From positions 1 to 8,991 of the forward strand of contig JAFXEA010000092.1 in the NCBI GenBank assembly GCA_017521065.1: a DNA stretch of 8,991 nt, given 5' to 3'. The notes under the pieces were generated by a model. The model was not told where the DNA came from and ran no database searches. It saw nothing but the letters and a program-made list of their open reading frames with translations. This document shows, piece after piece, positions 6,708 through 8,991 of the stretch (positions within the stretch are counted from its first letter, which is position 1; every line of letters starts with the position of its first letter). The position numbers and the translations under genes are program-made. Source of the stretch: Kiritimatiellia bacterium (GTDB lineage: Bacteria > Verrucomicrobiota > Kiritimatiellia > RFP12 > UBA1067).

Positions 6708-8991
6708 ATGTCTATGATGCCATTCATCATGCTCTTCGCGGCAGTTTCAGGACACAGTCCTTTAACTGCCGGATGGGAAAACAGGAATCCTGAGCGCAGA
6801 ATGCCGGAACCCGCGGCAGAATTGTGGCGTGCGCCGGTCGAGAAGGGATTGGAGGTGTTTCATGTTGATTGGCGTGATGGAGCCAAAGGCAGAGTGTCTG
6901 TCGCAGATGGGGCGATTCGCATAGAAAAGAACAACGCCGCAGGAAAGGTTGTGGTAACGGCCGCTCCCTTTCCCGTCAAGCCGGGAAAGCTGGTGCAAGG
7001 GTATGCGGCGTGCTATCTTGATGGAGGTGCCGCCCCTGAGAGCGCCAAGGGCTATATCCGGCTTTGGAGCGGGAAGGAGAACCTGAACTGGGTGCGGAAA
7101 CATTTCGGTTCGACAGCATCTGATTCACCTCTGTTCCTACATCTTGTAAACACTCCGAAAGGGGAATTCACCCGCAAGCTCTGCCGTACTGAAGCCGAAA
7201 AGTCAGGTATGGTGACGGCTGCAATAGTGGTGGAAGGGGCGCCCAGCGTGACTATATGGCGGGGGTGGGGCGTTGAAGATGCCACCATTGCCGACAAGAC
7301 TTGGAAAAAGCGCACTTCCGATGACCGTGAGCCTCCGGACCGTTCCGGGACGATGATGGATGAAAAGGCCTTCGACGATGCATTGGCGAAGGATGTGGAG
7401 CATTCCGCAGGCATTGTGAAGACCGCGACGGGCGGTATGCTGCAGGTGGATGGCAAAACTGTGCCGCCAATTCTGTACAAGCCGATTCCGTTCGGTATGG
7501 GAGTGCCGTTCACGGGTGAGGGAAGCATATTCGAGAAGTCGGGTGTCGATCTTCAGACGGTTAATGTCCGTTTCGGCGTAGGGCATGGCCGCATCGGGTT
7601 CTGGTCGAAAGATGGCTTTGATTGCGCCGGAGCGGTTAAACGCGTCAAGGACTTTATGCGTACCGCCCCCAATTCAATGTTTTTCGTGACAATCCGTTGC
7701 GATGCATATCCCGAATATGCCGACGAGCATCCGGCCGAGAAGTGGTTGCGCCCTGACGGCACCGTTGTGTATGGTTCGTGTTCGCAAGGGCAGAAGACCG
7801 CTTCCGCAACACCCAAAAAGAATACATGGCCATGGGTGTCAAACCATTCGCTCGTATGGCGCAGGGATGTGAAGAGGCTGATGTCGGAATTCGTCGCAGA
7901 GCTGAAGCGTACGGGGCTTGCCAAGCGCATTGTGGGCATACATCTTGCCGGTTATCATGACGGACAGTTTGCGGTTCCTGTCGCGGATTTCTCCAGACCG
8001 GCGCAAGAGGCGTTCAAACTCTGGCAGAGGGAGCAATATGGCAAAGTCCGATGGGGGTCGGTGCCTTCATATCCTGAAGATCGCGAGTTCCTTTCTCCGG
8101 GTGTTGAAGATGCGCAGATCGCGTACCAGAAATTCCTGAAATGGGGACCGATGCGGATGCAGGAGGATTTTGCGCGGCATCTGAAGAAGGAGTTCGCAAA
8201 GCCGATCGTTGTCGGTCGCTGGTGCATGGTTCCTTTTGGCGGCAGTGTGATGTCCACGCTTGACTTCACACCGTTTGTCCGGTCTGACGCGCTTGATTTT
8301 CTTGTGGCGCAGCCTGTGTACCATCGTCGTGCGCCAGGCGTGGCCTGTGGAGTGCGCGTTCCTCTCGCGAGCTTCAGGACCAATGGCAAGATGTTCCTGA
8401 ATGAATTTGATCTGCGCACGTGGCATGGACGCAGCGGTGCGACCGAGGCGCGCGGCATTTTCCTTTCAGAGGCGACGGATCTTCCCATGTGGAAAACGGT
8501 TCATCGCCGACTTGCTGGGCAGATGTTCGCGAACCGCATGGGCTGGTGGTATTTCGACATGTCTGACAACTGGTTCGACGAGCCGGAAATTCAGGCTGAT
8601 ATCGCATCCGTGCGCAAGACAGCGTCACGGCTTGTTGCAGAAAAGCCGGACGCATGGCGTCCGTCCGTGGCGGTGGTTGTGGATGAAGAGGGCCTGCTGC
8701 TCAGGAATCGTGTCGGATGCAAGCTTTCGATGCGTGAGGTGAAGAACACAGCAGAACAGCTGCAGGCGCTTGCATCGGCCTCTGTCCCGTTCGACATGCT
8801 TCTCGCTGAGGATATGCTTTCTTGCAAGGTGCGGTCAGGAGATTATAAGGCCCTTGTGATGGCCGGCTTCTACCGTATAGACCCTAAACGCGCCAGGCTC
8901 ATCAGGTCCCTCAAGGCAGACGGAGCCAAACTGCTGTTCCTCGCCGATTCTGGCGCGTGTGGCGGCACTGAAGCTTGCACCGGATTTGATA
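6708..8991 (+). CDS. Secreted GH-A (GH42-like) barrel protein with trimerisation-like domain, 3' truncated by window
   Basis: Open from ATG 6708 to the right edge with no stop (761 residues). The N-terminus MSMMPFIMLFAAVSGHS looks like a short signal peptide. AAGGA at 6692-6696 is a plausible ribosome site. Residues about 35-195 are a beta-sandwich-like region. Residues about 244-640 look like a (beta/alpha)8 barrel: MLQVDGKTVPPILYKP at the entry, GIHLAGYHDGQF (410-421) followed by DFSRPAQEAFKLWQREQYG, then FLNEFDLRTW with candidate nucleophile E566, and GWWYFDMSDNWFDEP (612-626). From residue 652, PSVAVVVDEEGLLL and DYKALVMAGFYRID resemble the beta-galactosidase trimerisation (GH42M) domain. 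These motifs match a broad class of GH42-like proteins common in Verrucomicrobiota and Lentisphaerota. Activity is probably on a glycan, but the usual acid/base Glu is not evident at 418-421. Substrate unknown. ATGs at 6714 and 6717 are alternative starts. Confidence 0.75.
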   Translation, partial: MSMMPFIMLFAAVSGHSPLTAGWENRNPERRMPEPAAELWRAPVEKGLEVFHVDWRDGAKGRVSVADGAIRIEKNNAAGKVVVTAAPFPVKPGKLVQGYAACYLDGGAAPESAKGYIRLWSGKENLNWVRKHFGSTASDSPLFLHLVNTPKGEFTRKLCRTEAEKSGMVTAAIVVEGAPSVTIWRGWGVEDATIADKTWKKRTSDDREPPDRSGTMMDEKAFDDALAKDVEHSAGIVKTATGGMLQVDGKTVPPILYKPIPFGMGVPFTGEGSIFEKSGVDLQTVNVRFGVGHGRIGFWSKDGFDCAGAVKRVKDFMRTAPNSMFFVTIRCDAYPEYADEHPAEKWLRPDGTVVYGSCSQGQKTASATPKKNTWPWVSNHSLVWRRDVKRLMSEFVAELKRTGLAKRIVGIHLAGYHDGQFAVPVADFSRPAQEAFKLWQREQYGKVRWGSVPSYPEDREFLSPGVEDAQIAYQKFLKWGPMRMQEDFARHLKKEFAKPIVVGRWCMVPFGGSVMSTLDFTPFVRSDALDFLVAQPVYHRRAPGVACGVRVPLASFRTNGKMFLNEFDLRTWHGRSGATEARGIFLSEATDLPMWKTVHRRLAGQMFANRMGWWYFDMSDNWFDEPEIQADIASVRKTASRLVAEKPDAWRPSVAVVVDEEGLLLRNRVGCKLSMREVKNTAEQLQALASASVPFDMLLAEDMLSCKVRSGDYKALVMAGFYRIDPKRARLIRSLKADGAKLLFLADSGACGGTEACTGFD

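Noticed and set aside
6703..6717. ATG overlapping the esterase stop (TGATG) as the start of the next gene
   Set aside because: That frame reads atg tca tgt cta tga and stops at once; the long frame begins at ATG 6708.
7052..7528. 158-codon minus-strand open frame under the barrel gene
   Set aside because: The plus-strand frame is continuous and carries recognisable GH-A and trimerisation-like motifs, so the antisense frame is not supported.
1..8991. CRISPR array, tRNA or rRNA, insertion sequence, prophage or integration site
   Set aside because: No regularly spaced short DNA repeats, no structural RNA signatures, no transposase or integrase motif, and no intergenic gap longer than 60 bases.

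Overview
The window looks like part of a polysaccharide-degradation gene cluster from a bacterium of moderate GC content. All five genes are on the plus strand and tightly spaced. The mix is secreted carbohydrate esterases, a large secreted right-handed beta-helix protein carrying GAYE-type caps, and a GH-A/GH42-like protein with a trimerisation-like domain. This resembles glycan-degrading members of the PVC group (Kiritimatiellota, Lentisphaerota, Verrucomicrobiota) from gut or sediment. That taxonomic guess rests on family resemblance only, as there is no rRNA or other marker here.

Layout: (1) bases 3-359 are the C-terminal end of a CE15 glucuronoyl-esterase-like protein, cut by the left edge. 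(2) 385-1146 is a complete cytoplasmic HpcH/HpaI-family class II pyruvate aldolase with all key residues. (3) 1187-5320 is a 1377-residue secreted protein built from three tandem right-handed beta-helix modules whose starts are 440 and 439 residues apart. It is preceded by a near-perfect Shine-Dalgarno sequence. (4) 5381-6703 is a secreted CE7/AXE1-type acetyl (xylan) esterase with an N-terminal beta-sandwich and a complete Ser-Asp-His triad. (5) 6708 to the right edge is a secreted GH-A barrel protein related to GH42-like families. It has an N-terminal beta-rich domain and the start of a beta-galactosidase trimerisation-like domain, and is cut by the right edge.

Read together (inference): the two esterases would strip glucuronoyl and acetyl esters from a decorated polysaccharide, a plant glucuronoxylan being the simplest candidate. 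The beta-helix protein would bind or cleave the glycan, the barrel protein would act on the exposed chain or on oligosaccharides, and the aldolase would split a 2-keto-3-deoxy sugar acid into pyruvate plus an aldehyde inside the cell. Gaps of 25, 40, 60 and 4 bases and one shared strand suggest co-transcription. No clear promoter or terminator is seen within the window.

No tRNA, rRNA, CRISPR array, insertion sequence or other mobile element is visible, and no gene-free stretch exceeds 60 bases. The most interesting points are the evenly spaced triple beta-helix with a one-cysteine-per-coil ladder, the barrel protein whose expected acid/base position appears to lack Glu, and the co-location of an intracellular sugar-acid aldolase with secreted esterases.
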